Origin: VGWB01 sp964480945
GTDB taxonomy: Bacteria; Bacteroidota; Ignavibacteria; UBA10030
DNA length: 59,741 nt
Assembly: GCA_964480945.1 (NCBI GenBank)
Contig: CAYZRX010000014.1
Span: 1-59,741, forward strand
Direction of reading: 5' to 3'
Shown here: positions 25,897-33,038 of the stretch, in pieces
How the letters are laid out: each line of letters begins with the position of its first letter
Position numbering within the stretch: the first letter of the stretch is position 1
Made by a program: the position numbers and the translations under genes
Notes under the pieces: generated by a model
Told to the model about the DNA's origin: nothing
Seen by the model: the letters and a program-made list of their open reading frames with translations, nothing else
Databases searched by the model: none

Positions 25897-26634
25897 ATGC
25901 TCCGGCGATTTAAGGCGGACTTGCACGTTCATACGTGCCTTTCGCCGTGTGGCGACCTGAAGATGTCGCCTCAGAAGATCCTAGCCGAAGTGCAGCGGCG
26001 GCGCATCGACATCCTCGCTATCTGCGATCACAATTCGGCGCAAAACCTCCCGGCGCTTCAGAAGGCTGCCAAAGGTCAAAGTGTAACTGTCGTTCCGGGT
26101 ATGGAGGTGTGCACGTCGGAAGAAATCCACGTCCTGGCGCTCTTCGAGGATGTCGAATCGGCATTCCAGCTCCAGGGTATTGTGTATGCGAACCTCCCCG
26201 GGGAAAATAACCCGGAGGTGTTCGGCCTTCAGGTCATAGCGAATGAGTTTGACGAGGTTGAGGGGTATCAGAACAAACTGCTGATCGGAGCTGCTGACTT
26301 GACGGTCGAGGATGTGGTTGGTGCGATTCACCGGCTTGGGGGCCTCGCGATTGCCTCGCACATCGACCGAGAGAGCTACAGCGTGATCGGGCAGCTCGGG
26401 TTCATACCGCCGACGCTCCGCTTTGATGCCCTGGAGATATCATCCCGGACGAGTGATGCCGTGGCGGCGACAAGATTTCAGGCGTACCGACAGTACCCGT
26501 TCATCCGCAACTCGGACGCGCATCTTCTTGGCGACATCGGTCAATCGGTCAGCGAGTATCTTTTGGAAGAGCCGTCTTTGAAAGAAATCGCGAAGGCTCT
26601 CAAGAATGAAGACGGTCGAAAGGTTTTCGTCTGA
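25897..26634 (+). CDS. PHP-domain metal-dependent phosphoesterase
   Basis: The 245-residue protein begins with DLHVHTCLSPCGD, the PHP metal-binding HxH motif, then AICDHNSAQN, VVPGMEVCTSEE, HVLALFEDVE, AIASHIDRES and IRNSDAHLLGDIG, which supply the remaining His, Asp and Glu ligands. The set is complete, so hydrolysis of a phosphate ester is likely. PHP genes recur beside [FeFe] hydrogenase accessory genes but no substrate is known. It sits between DRTGG2 and the second HATPase gene with tight spacing. Confidence 0.9.
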   Translation: MLRRFKADLHVHTCLSPCGDLKMSPQKILAEVQRRRIDILAICDHNSAQNLPALQKAAKGQSVTVVPGMEVCTSEEIHVLALFEDVESAFQLQGIVYANLPGENNPEVFGLQVIANEFDEVEGYQNKLLIGAADLTVEDVVGAIHRLGGLAIASHIDRESYSVIGQLGFIPPTLRFDALEISSRTSDAVAATRFQAYRQYPFIRNSDAHLLGDIGQSVSEYLLEEPSLKEIAKALKNEDGRKVFV

Positions 26635-26661
26635 ACCAGCGTAGGAAGTCGGAAATCGCCC

Positions 26662-27201
26662 GTGGAAGATCTGTCGCTTCATATTCTGGACATCGCAGAA
26701 AACTCCATCAATGCTGGCGCGAGGAATGTCGAGATCGTGGTTCAGGAGGACCGAACGCACGATGTCTTGAAGATCGAAATCCTGGACGATGGGCGGGGGA
26801 TAAGTCCGGAGGTGGCAGGCAAGGTGGCTGATCCCTTCTTCACGACGAGGACCACTCGCCGGGTCGGTTTGGGACTGGCCTTGCTCGATGAAGCGGCCAA
26901 GGCGGCGAATGGACGACTGGAGGTCAGTCCGATTCCGGACTCCGGAACAAGAGTCACGGTGACCTTCCAGCTCACCAACATCGACCGAAAGCCGCTCGGG
27001 GATATGGCAGCGACCATCGTGATGCTCATTGCCGGAAATCCCGACGTTCGGTTCATTTATCGATACGAGCATGACGGAGGGAAGTATGTCTTTGACACAC
27101 AGGAGGTCCGGAAAAGGCTGCACGGATTGGATATGAATGCGCCCGAAGCGCTCACGTTCATCCGAGAACTTATTACGGAACATACAGCAAGCCTCTCATA
27201 G
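26662..27201 (+). CDS. Second HATPase_c-domain ATP-binding protein
   Basis: A 179-residue GHKL protein: HILDIAENSINAGA as N-box, EILDDGRGISPE as G1, PFFTTRTTRRVGLGLALLDEA as ATP-lid and G2 motifs. No phospho-acceptor domain precedes it. Unlike the copy at 23793 it has an extra C-terminal part of about 60 residues. GTG at 26662 is taken as start because it precedes the fold directly and no in-frame ATG is near. It lies 19 bases before the NuoE-like gene. Similar histidine-kinase-like proteins accompany HydABC operons. Confidence 0.87.
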   Translation: MEDLSLHILDIAENSINAGARNVEIVVQEDRTHDVLKIEILDDGRGISPEVAGKVADPFFTTRTTRRVGLGLALLDEAAKAANGRLEVSPIPDSGTRVTVTFQLTNIDRKPLGDMAATIVMLIAGNPDVRFIYRYEHDGGKYVFDTQEVRKRLHGLDMNAPEALTFIRELITEHTASLS

Positions 27202-27219
27202 TCGTTAAGGAGATGGGCA

Positions 27220-27687
27220 ATGGAATACGATGTGCACACGAAGACCGAAGAAATCATCGATCGCTGGGAGAAAAAGCCGGAGAACGTCATTGAGATGATG
27301 CACGACATCCAGAACGAGTTCAACTATCTGCCGCGCGATATTCTCTTCGAGATCTCAAAAGAGGCGAAGATTCCGCTCAGTAAGATCTACAACATCGCCA
27401 CCTTCTACAACGCGTTCAGCCTCAAGCCAAAAGGGAAACACCGGGTCTGTGTTTGCATGGGCACCCCGTGCCACGCGTTGGGCGCACCAAGGGTTGTCAG
27501 TGCGTTGGAGCGGGAGCTCAACATCAAGTGCGGCGATGTAACCCCTGATATGAAGTTCAGCATCGAGACCACGGGATGCGTGGGGACGTGCGGCCTGGCC
27601 CCAGTGGTCATCATCGGCGATGACCTCTTCGGACCGATGACGATCGACGGCGTCCCGCGGTTGTTGAAGAAGTATGAATCGAAGTAA
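27220..27687 (+). CDS. NuoE/HydC-like [2Fe-2S] subunit
   Basis: Thioredoxin-fold subunit that works beside a NuoF-type flavoprotein in NADH oxidation or reduction. The 155-residue protein has an N-terminal helical part (IQNEFNYLPRDIL) and the cluster ligands CMGTPC near residue 80 and GCVGTCG near residue 122, the C-x4-C plus C-x3-C pattern of NuoE. Start at ATG after AAGGAGATG. It is followed by a [2Fe-2S] protein and the NuoF-like gene, the order seen in HydCB operons. Confidence 0.93.
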   Translation: MEYDVHTKTEEIIDRWEKKPENVIEMMHDIQNEFNYLPRDILFEISKEAKIPLSKIYNIATFYNAFSLKPKGKHRVCVCMGTPCHALGAPRVVSALERELNIKCGDVTPDMKFSIETTGCVGTCGLAPVVIIGDDLFGPMTIDGVPRLLKKYESK

Positions 27688-27714
27688 GAGTCCCTACGAG
27701 AGGAGAACAGACGC

Positions 27715-28098
27715 ATGGCAAAATTAAAGATAGAAGATCTGGACAAGATTGCGGACCAAGCGCGAAGGAAAATGACGGTGCGGGAGGGAGGTGGCAGGGC
27801 GAAAATCACCGTTCATATGGGAACGTGCGGGATCGCAGCCGGTGCACGGACGATCATGACCGCATTCTTGCAGGAAATCGAAGCCCACAACGTCAAGGAT
27901 GTCATCATCACGACCTCAGGATGTGCGGGCTTATGCAGCCGAGAGCCAATGGCCACAATCGAGGTCTCCGGTCAGGCTCCCGTGAAGTACGTCGATCTTA
28001 CGGAAGACAAGGCCAAGAAGATCTTCCGCGATCACGTTCTGAGCGGGAAGTTTGTGCCCGAATACGCCCTTTCGATCGGCAGCGAGCGAATACAGTAG
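27715..28098 (+). CDS. Thioredoxin-like [2Fe-2S] ferredoxin
   Basis: A 127-residue protein with the [2Fe-2S] thioredoxin-fold pattern, GTCGIAAGA near residue 37 and GCAGLCSREP near residue 66. The first pair is reduced to one Cys, with an Ala-Ala pair where a second Cys could be, so the cluster may be coordinated in a variant way or by one Cys in each strand. Small proteins of this kind stand between HydC and HydB in bifurcating hydrogenase operons. AGAGGAG precedes the ATG. Confidence 0.85.
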   Translation: MAKLKIEDLDKIADQARRKMTVREGGGRAKITVHMGTCGIAAGARTIMTAFLQEIEAHNVKDVIITTSGCAGLCSREPMATIEVSGQAPVKYVDLTEDKAKKIFRDHVLSGKFVPEYALSIGSERIQ

Positions 28099-28120
28099 AA
28101 CCTATTCAGGAGATTTGCGA

Positions 28121-29746
28121 ATGAAACCGTTCCGACTGCAAGTGATGGTTTGTGCTGGAACAGGGTGTGTCTCAAACCATTCGATGGAGATCAAGGAAGC
28201 TCTCGATCGGGAGATCAAGAAGCACAGGCTCGAGGTGGAAGCTGAGGTTGTCTATACCGGCTGCAACGGGTTCTGCGGGGCCGGCCCGATCGTCGTTGTG
28301 CAGCCCGACGGCATATTCTACCAGCTGCTCAAGACGACGGATATCCCGCACCTCGTTGAGGAGCACCTCCTCAAAGGCCGACCGGTCAAAAAGCTGATGT
28401 ACACGCCTCCGGCGGAGAAGACCCCGATTCCGAAGATGTCGGATATTCCATTTTTCGCCGATCAAACGCTCGTTGCGCTCCGAAACCGCGGGCTGATCGA
28501 TCCGGAGAAGATCGATGACTACATCGCACGGGGCGGATACAAGGCGCTGGCCAAAGTGCTGACGACCATGACACCCGACGAGGTGCTGGCGGAGATCAAG
28601 GGCTCCGGTCTGCGGGGACGAGGGGGTGGGGGATTCCCGACAGGTGTGAAATGGGAGTCGTGCAAACGTGCGCCCGGCGACATCAAGCATGTCATCTGCA
28701 ACGCAGACGAGGGCGATCCGGGTGCGTTCATGGACAGGAGCATCATCGAAGGTGACCCGCACTCCGTGATCGAAGGGATGATCATCGGCGCGTATGCCAT
28801 CGAGAACGTCCACCAGGGCTATATCTATGTTCGGATGGAATACCCGCTCGCCATCAAGCGGTTCTACATCGCCATCGGGCAAGCGCGAGAATACGGCCTC
28901 CTCGGCAAGAACATCTTTGACTCCGGATTCGATTTTGACATTGAGGTCAGGCGCGGCGCCGGGGCGTTCGTCTGCGGGGAGTCGACAGCGTTGATGGCCT
29001 CTGTCGAAGGAAAGCCCGGAGAACCGAGAGCAAAATACGTTCACACCGTCGAGCGCGGGCTCTGGGAACGGCCGACGTGCCTGAACAACGTTGAAACCTG
29101 GGTGAACGTCCCCCAGATTATTCTCAGGGGGGCCCAGTGGTTTGCGAACATGGGGACGGGTGATGTTTCGAATGATCCCTGGGGGGGCAGCAAGGGAACG
29201 AAGGTGTTCTCCTTGGCGGGCAAGGTCAACAACACGGGCCTTGTCGAAGTGCCGATGGGGATCTCGCTGCGCGATATCGTCTTCAAGGTTGGCGGCGGCA
29301 TCCGGGACGGAAAGAAGTTCAAGGCCGTCCAGACAGGCGGGCCATCGGGGGGGTTCATCCCNNNNNNNNNNNNNNNNNNNNNNNNNNNNNNNNNNNNNNN
29401 NNNNNNNNNNNNNNNNNNNNNNNNNNNNNNNNNNNNNNNNNNNNNNNNNNNNNNNNNNNNNCCCAACCCGGTCCTCACGACGCTCAAGTACTTCCGTGAG
29501 GAGTACGAAGCGCACGTGAAGGAGAAGAAATGCCCCGCGCATGTCTGCCGACAGCTGAACACGTATACCATTGATGAGAAGATCTGTCTGGAGATCGGCC
29601 ACGGCTGCGATGTCTGCAACAAATACTGCACAGACGGCGCGATCATCGGGGAGCGGAAGAAGGTGCACTACATCGACCCGATGAAATGCGGGAAGTGCGG
29701 TGCGTGTTATGATGTCTGCAACTTCAATGCTATCAGAGTTGCTTAA
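28121..29746 (+). CDS. NuoF/HydB-like NADH-binding flavoprotein, interrupted by an assembly gap
   Basis: FMN- and NAD(H)-binding subunit. The N-terminal thioredoxin-like domain has CAGTGC and GCNGFCG. The FMN/NADH domain shows GRGGGGFPTG, CNADEGDPGAFMDRS and GAFVCGEST. The sequence then breaks at the 100-N gap (29362-29461), just after GGPSGGFIP; NuoF proteins here carry the MDEDTC region and the CGKC-type cluster, about 110-120 residues, so more is missing than the 33 codons shown. The C-terminal ferredoxin domain has one ordinary motif (CGKCGACYDVC) and one unusual one with spacing C-x6-C-x2-C-x3-C (starting ICLEIGHGC). Start at 28121 after AGGAG. Confidence 0.93.
   Translation: MKPFRLQVMVCAGTGCVSNHSMEIKEALDREIKKHRLEVEAEVVYTGCNGFCGAGPIVVVQPDGIFYQLLKTTDIPHLVEEHLLKGRPVKKLMYTPPAEKTPIPKMSDIPFFADQTLVALRNRGLIDPEKIDDYIARGGYKALAKVLTTMTPDEVLAEIKGSGLRGRGGGGFPTGVKWESCKRAPGDIKHVICNADEGDPGAFMDRSIIEGDPHSVIEGMIIGAYAIENVHQGYIYVRMEYPLAIKRFYIAIGQAREYGLLGKNIFDSGFDFDIEVRRGAGAFVCGESTALMASVEGKPGEPRAKYVHTVERGLWERPTCLNNVETWVNVPQIILRGAQWFANMGTGDVSNDPWGGSKGTKVFSLAGKVNNTGLVEVPMGISLRDIVFKVGGGIRDGKKFKAVQTGGPSGGFIXXXXXXXXXXXXXXXXXXXXXXXXXXXXXXXXXXPNPVLTTLKYFREEYEAHVKEKKCPAHVCRQLNTYTIDEKICLEIGHGCDVCNKYCTDGAIIGERKKVHYIDPMKCGKCGACYDVCNFNAIRVA
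29362..29461. other. Assembly gap of 100 N inside the NuoF-like gene
   Basis: Exactly 100 N, a placeholder for unknown length. The family pattern predicts that roughly 350 bases of coding sequence belong here, including a conserved four-Cys cluster motif. Confidence 0.99.
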
Positions 29747-29761
29747 CAAGCAGGAGCAAGC

Positions 29762-31522
29762 ATGGTCACACTTACGATTGACGGCAAAGAAGTCCAAGTT
29801 CCGGAGGAAACCCCGATCCTGAAAGCGGCCGAGAAGGCAGGCATCTGGATCCCAACGCTCTGTTACTCCGACCTGTTCGAACCGTACGGCGTGTGCCGGT
29901 TGTGCGTTGTCGAAGCGGTGAGAGGGAAGCGCAGCCGCGTTGTCACCTCGTGCAACTATCCGGTGCGGGAGGGGATCAACGTCCTGACCAATTCTCCCAA
30001 GATCCAGTGGATCCGGAAGACGATCTTGGAGTTGATGGTCTCCCGATGGCCGAACGTGAAAGTTGTCAAAGAGCTCGCGCAGCAGATCGGAGTGGAAAAA
30101 CCTCGGTTCGTCAGCCTCGAGAAGGATGAAGCGGAGGATGCGTGCATTCTTTGCGGAAAGTGCGTCAATGTCTGTCGGGATGTGGTCCAGGCGAACGTTA
30201 TCGGCTTTTCCTATCGCGGGATCAAGAGGGAGGTTGCGCTTCCCTTCGGTGTCCAGTCGGAGGCATGTATCGTCTGCGGCGCGTGCGCTCATGTCTGCCC
30301 GACCGGCCACATCAAAATGGTCCTGGAGGATTACAAGGGTAAGAAGCCGGAGTTCACCCTCGGGCCGAAGACCGCGATCTACGTCCCGACGCTCCAAGCG
30401 GTTCCGCGTGTGCCGGTGATCGACACAGGCTCTTGCATCCACTTCCAGACGGAGGGCTGCGAGACGTGCGCGAACGTCTGTGAACCGAACGCGATCAACT
30501 ACGAGATGCAGGACGAGACGGTGGAGATTGATGTCGGCCAGATTCTGATCTCAACCGGCTTCGATCTCTTCGATGCCAGTCCGATGGCACAATACGGATA
30601 CGGGCGATTGGATAACGTCTATAGTTCGCTCGAGTTCGAATCGATCCTCAATTCGATGGGTCCGACCGGAGGCAAGATCCTGATGAAGAATGGTAAGGAA
30701 CCGCGAGCAGTGGGCATTATCCACTGCATCGGCTCGAGGGATACGAACTATCATCCGTACTGTTCGCGCGTCTGCTGTATGTATGCCTTGAAGTTCGCCC
30801 ACCTCGTTCACGACCGGACGGACGCAGCGATCTATCAGTTCTATATCGATATGCGGGCCTTCGGGAAGGGGTACGAGGAATTCTACACCCGGCTGCTGGA
30901 TGAAGGCATCACGATGATCCGCGGCAAGGCGGCCGAGGTGATCGAGGGCTGCTGGCAGGGTGACGGAGAGCCTTCGCTGATGATTCGCTGCGAGGACACG
31001 CTGATCGGCAAGTTCCGCGAAATCCCCGTCGACATGGTCGTTCTGTGCAGTGCTATCGAGCCGCGACGGGATAGCGACGCTGTGAGGAGGCTTTTCTCGA
31101 TCAGCAAGAGCCCGGACGGTTTCTTCCTCGAACGGCACCCGAAGCTCGACCCGACCTCGACTGCGACCGACGGCGTCTTCATTGCCGGCTGCGCTCAGGG
31201 TCCGAAGGATATTCCGGACACCGTGGCCCAGGCAGGCTCCGCCGCGGCACGCATTCTCTCCGTGCTCGCGAAGGGGGAGGTTGAGATCGAGCCTATCCGC
31301 GCCATGGTGCAGGAGGAATACTGCAGCGGGTGCAGAATCTGCAATGGCCTCTGTCCATACAATGCCATCGAGTTTCTGGAAGAGAAGAAGGTTTCGCATG
31401 TGCAGGAGGCGCTCTGCAAGGGGTGCGGCACGTGTGTCGCGGCATGCCCTTCGTCGGCAATGACCGGCCACGGATTCACGGACGCGCAGATCCTCGCGGA
31501 GCTTGAAGGCTTGTTGGTGTAA
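29762..31522 (+). CDS. Fusion of a HydA/NuoG-like iron-sulfur head with the C-terminal half of HdrA
   Basis: A 586-residue protein in two parts. Residues 1-190 match the head of bifurcating HydA or NuoG/HoxU: a [2Fe-2S] domain with Cys34, 45, 48 and 64, and two [4Fe-4S] motifs at Cys128-138 and Cys169-179; the intermediate His/Cys cluster of NuoG is absent. From about residue 203 (TAIYVPTLQAVP) it is the C-terminal half of HdrA: CETCANVC, ILISTGFDLFDA, YGYGRLDNVYSSLEFE, PYCSRVCCMYALK, FYIDMRAFGKGYEEFY, FIAGCAQGPKDIP, and two C-terminal ferredoxin motifs. No [FeFe] H-cluster domain is present. Together with the short HdrA at 22509 it makes one complete HdrA. It probably wires Nuo-type subunits to the Hdr/Mvh module. 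Confidence 0.93.
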   Translation: MVTLTIDGKEVQVPEETPILKAAEKAGIWIPTLCYSDLFEPYGVCRLCVVEAVRGKRSRVVTSCNYPVREGINVLTNSPKIQWIRKTILELMVSRWPNVKVVKELAQQIGVEKPRFVSLEKDEAEDACILCGKCVNVCRDVVQANVIGFSYRGIKREVALPFGVQSEACIVCGACAHVCPTGHIKMVLEDYKGKKPEFTLGPKTAIYVPTLQAVPRVPVIDTGSCIHFQTEGCETCANVCEPNAINYEMQDETVEIDVGQILISTGFDLFDASPMAQYGYGRLDNVYSSLEFESILNSMGPTGGKILMKNGKEPRAVGIIHCIGSRDTNYHPYCSRVCCMYALKFAHLVHDRTDAAIYQFYIDMRAFGKGYEEFYTRLLDEGITMIRGKAAEVIEGCWQGDGEPSLMIRCEDTLIGKFREIPVDMVVLCSAIEPRRDSDAVRRLFSISKSPDGFFLERHPKLDPTSTATDGVFIAGCAQGPKDIPDTVAQAGSAAARILSVLAKGEVEIEPIRAMVQEEYCSGCRICNGLCPYNAIEFLEEKKVSHVQEALCKGCGTCVAACPSSAMTGHGFTDAQILAELEGLLV

Positions 31523-31588
31523 TATTGTTTTGAAGGACCTTTGTCCTGACAACGCTTCACGATCGGAAAATAGGAAAGGCGATGCGAT

Positions 31589-32041
31589 ATGGCATTTGAA
31601 CCGAAAATCATCGGGTTCCTCTGTAACTGGTGCTCCTACACAGGGGCAGACCTCGCGGGAGTTTCCCGAATCAAGTCCGCCCCGAACGTCAGGGTGATCC
31701 GCACGATGTGCAGCGGAAGAGTCGACCCTTCGTTCATCCTCAAAGCGTTCCAGATGGGCGCTGACGGCGTCGTTGTGATGGGTTGTCATCTTGGCGACTG
31801 CCACTATCAGGAGGGAAACTACAAGACGATCAGGCGCATCCCGTTCTTGAAGCGTCTGGTGAAGGATTTCGGAATTGATCCGCGACGGCTGCGGCTTGAG
31901 TGGGTATCGGCCTCTGAAGGTGATCGATTCGCTCGCGTGGTGAACGAGTTCACGAAAGAGATCCGATCCCTCGGCCCGCTCACGCTCTCGGTGCAGAATG
32001 ATCTGCAGAGGAAGACTCCTGAGGCGGCCGAAGCTGCGTGA
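31589..32041 (+). CDS. mvhD: Methyl-viologen-reducing hydrogenase delta subunit
   Basis: [2Fe-2S] protein that passes electrons from the MvhAG hydrogenase to HdrA. The 150-residue protein shows the family ligands CNWCSYTGADLAG near the start, TMCSGRVDP and GCHLGDCHY. It follows the HdrA-C fusion, the same neighbourhood as HdrA-MvhD in methanogens and other Hdr/Mvh operons, which supports a physical contact with HdrA. The start is the ATG at 31589 after AAAGGCGATGCG, a modest ribosome site. Confidence 0.95.
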   Translation: MAFEPKIIGFLCNWCSYTGADLAGVSRIKSAPNVRVIRTMCSGRVDPSFILKAFQMGADGVVVMGCHLGDCHYQEGNYKTIRRIPFLKRLVKDFGIDPRRLRLEWVSASEGDRFARVVNEFTKEIRSLGPLTLSVQNDLQRKTPEAAEAA

Positions 32042-32069
32042 AAGAGTTCCTCATCCCAAGGAGAATATC

Positions 32070-33038
32070 ATGCCGAAACCGAAGTTAGCACTCTATTGGG
32101 CAGCGAGTTGCGGAGGCTGCGAAATTGCCGTGCTCGATATCCATGAGAAGATCCTCGATGTCGCCAATGCCTTTGACATCGTTTTCTGGCCCGTCGCGAT
32201 GGATTTCAAATACGATGACGTCCGGAGGATGGAGGATAAGAGCATTGATCTCTGTCTCTTCAACGGGGCGATCCGAAACTCTGAGAACGCGGACCTCGCG
32301 CACCTGCTTCGGGCGAAGTCCAAAGCGCTCGTGGCGTTCGGGTCGTGCGCCTTCGAAGGGGGGATCCCCGGGCTTGCGAACACGACCACGAGAGACGATA
32401 TCTTCAAGTTCGTGTACAAAGAGTCTCCTTCCGTTTTCCTGCAGGACGGAGGTGTCGTCTACCCGCAGCCGTTGAACACGATGGCGGACGGCGGGCTTGA
32501 GATCCCGGAAATGTGGGAGACCGTCAAGTCGCTCGACCAGGTCGTCGAGGTCGAATACTACATCCCCGGATGCCCGCCCGTGCCGAACCAGATCTGGGGC
32601 GTCATCGAGTACATCCTGAGCGGCAAGCCATTGCCGCCAAAGGGCTCTATTCTCGGTGCCGGCGTAAAGACCTGCTGCGATGAGTGCAAGCGCGAGCGGA
32701 AGGAGAAGAAACTCAAGCAGTTCTTCCGCCCCTATGAAATCGAAGCGAAGCCCGACGAGTGTCTCCTCGATCAGGGGATCGTCTGTATGGGGCCGGCGAC
32801 GCGTGACGGCTGCGGCGCGCTCTGCCCGACGGCGAACATGCCGTGCCGCGGCTGCTACGGTGCGCCGCCCAATATGAAGGATCAGGGGGCGAAAATGGTC
32901 AGCGCACTCAGCTCGGTCATCGACGCACACGAGCCGGAAGAGATTGAGAAGATCCTCGACGGGATTGCCGACCCGATGGGCACCTTCTACCGATTCTCAC
33001 TTCCTCATTCGATTCTGCGGAGGGTTGAAAAGTCATGA
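32070..33038 (+). CDS. mvhG: Group 3c [NiFe] hydrogenase small subunit
   Basis: The 322-residue protein from the ATG at 32070 (AAGGAG upstream) has small-subunit cluster ligands: AASCGGCE near the start, GSCAFEGG, IPGCPPVP, and a C-terminal Cys-rich part (TCCDECKRERK, MGPATRDGCGALCP, CRGCYG). No Tat signal, so it is cytoplasmic. It overlaps mvhA by 4 bases. The subunit belongs to the F420-non-reducing (Mvh) hydrogenase family by motif and by its MvhD neighbour. Confidence 0.95.
   Translation: MPKPKLALYWAASCGGCEIAVLDIHEKILDVANAFDIVFWPVAMDFKYDDVRRMEDKSIDLCLFNGAIRNSENADLAHLLRAKSKALVAFGSCAFEGGIPGLANTTTRDDIFKFVYKESPSVFLQDGGVVYPQPLNTMADGGLEIPEMWETVKSLDQVVEVEYYIPGCPPVPNQIWGVIEYILSGKPLPPKGSILGAGVKTCCDECKRERKEKKLKQFFRPYEIEAKPDECLLDQGIVCMGPATRDGCGALCPTANMPCRGCYGAPPNMKDQGAKMVSALSSVIDAHEPEEIEKILDGIADPMGTFYRFSLPHSILRRVEKS

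Noticed and set aside
28172..30442. Very long open frame (over 750 codons) on the minus strand
   Set aside because: It lies antisense to the NuoF-like and HdrA-fusion genes, runs through the N gap and shows no family motif; it is a shadow of GC-rich coding DNA.
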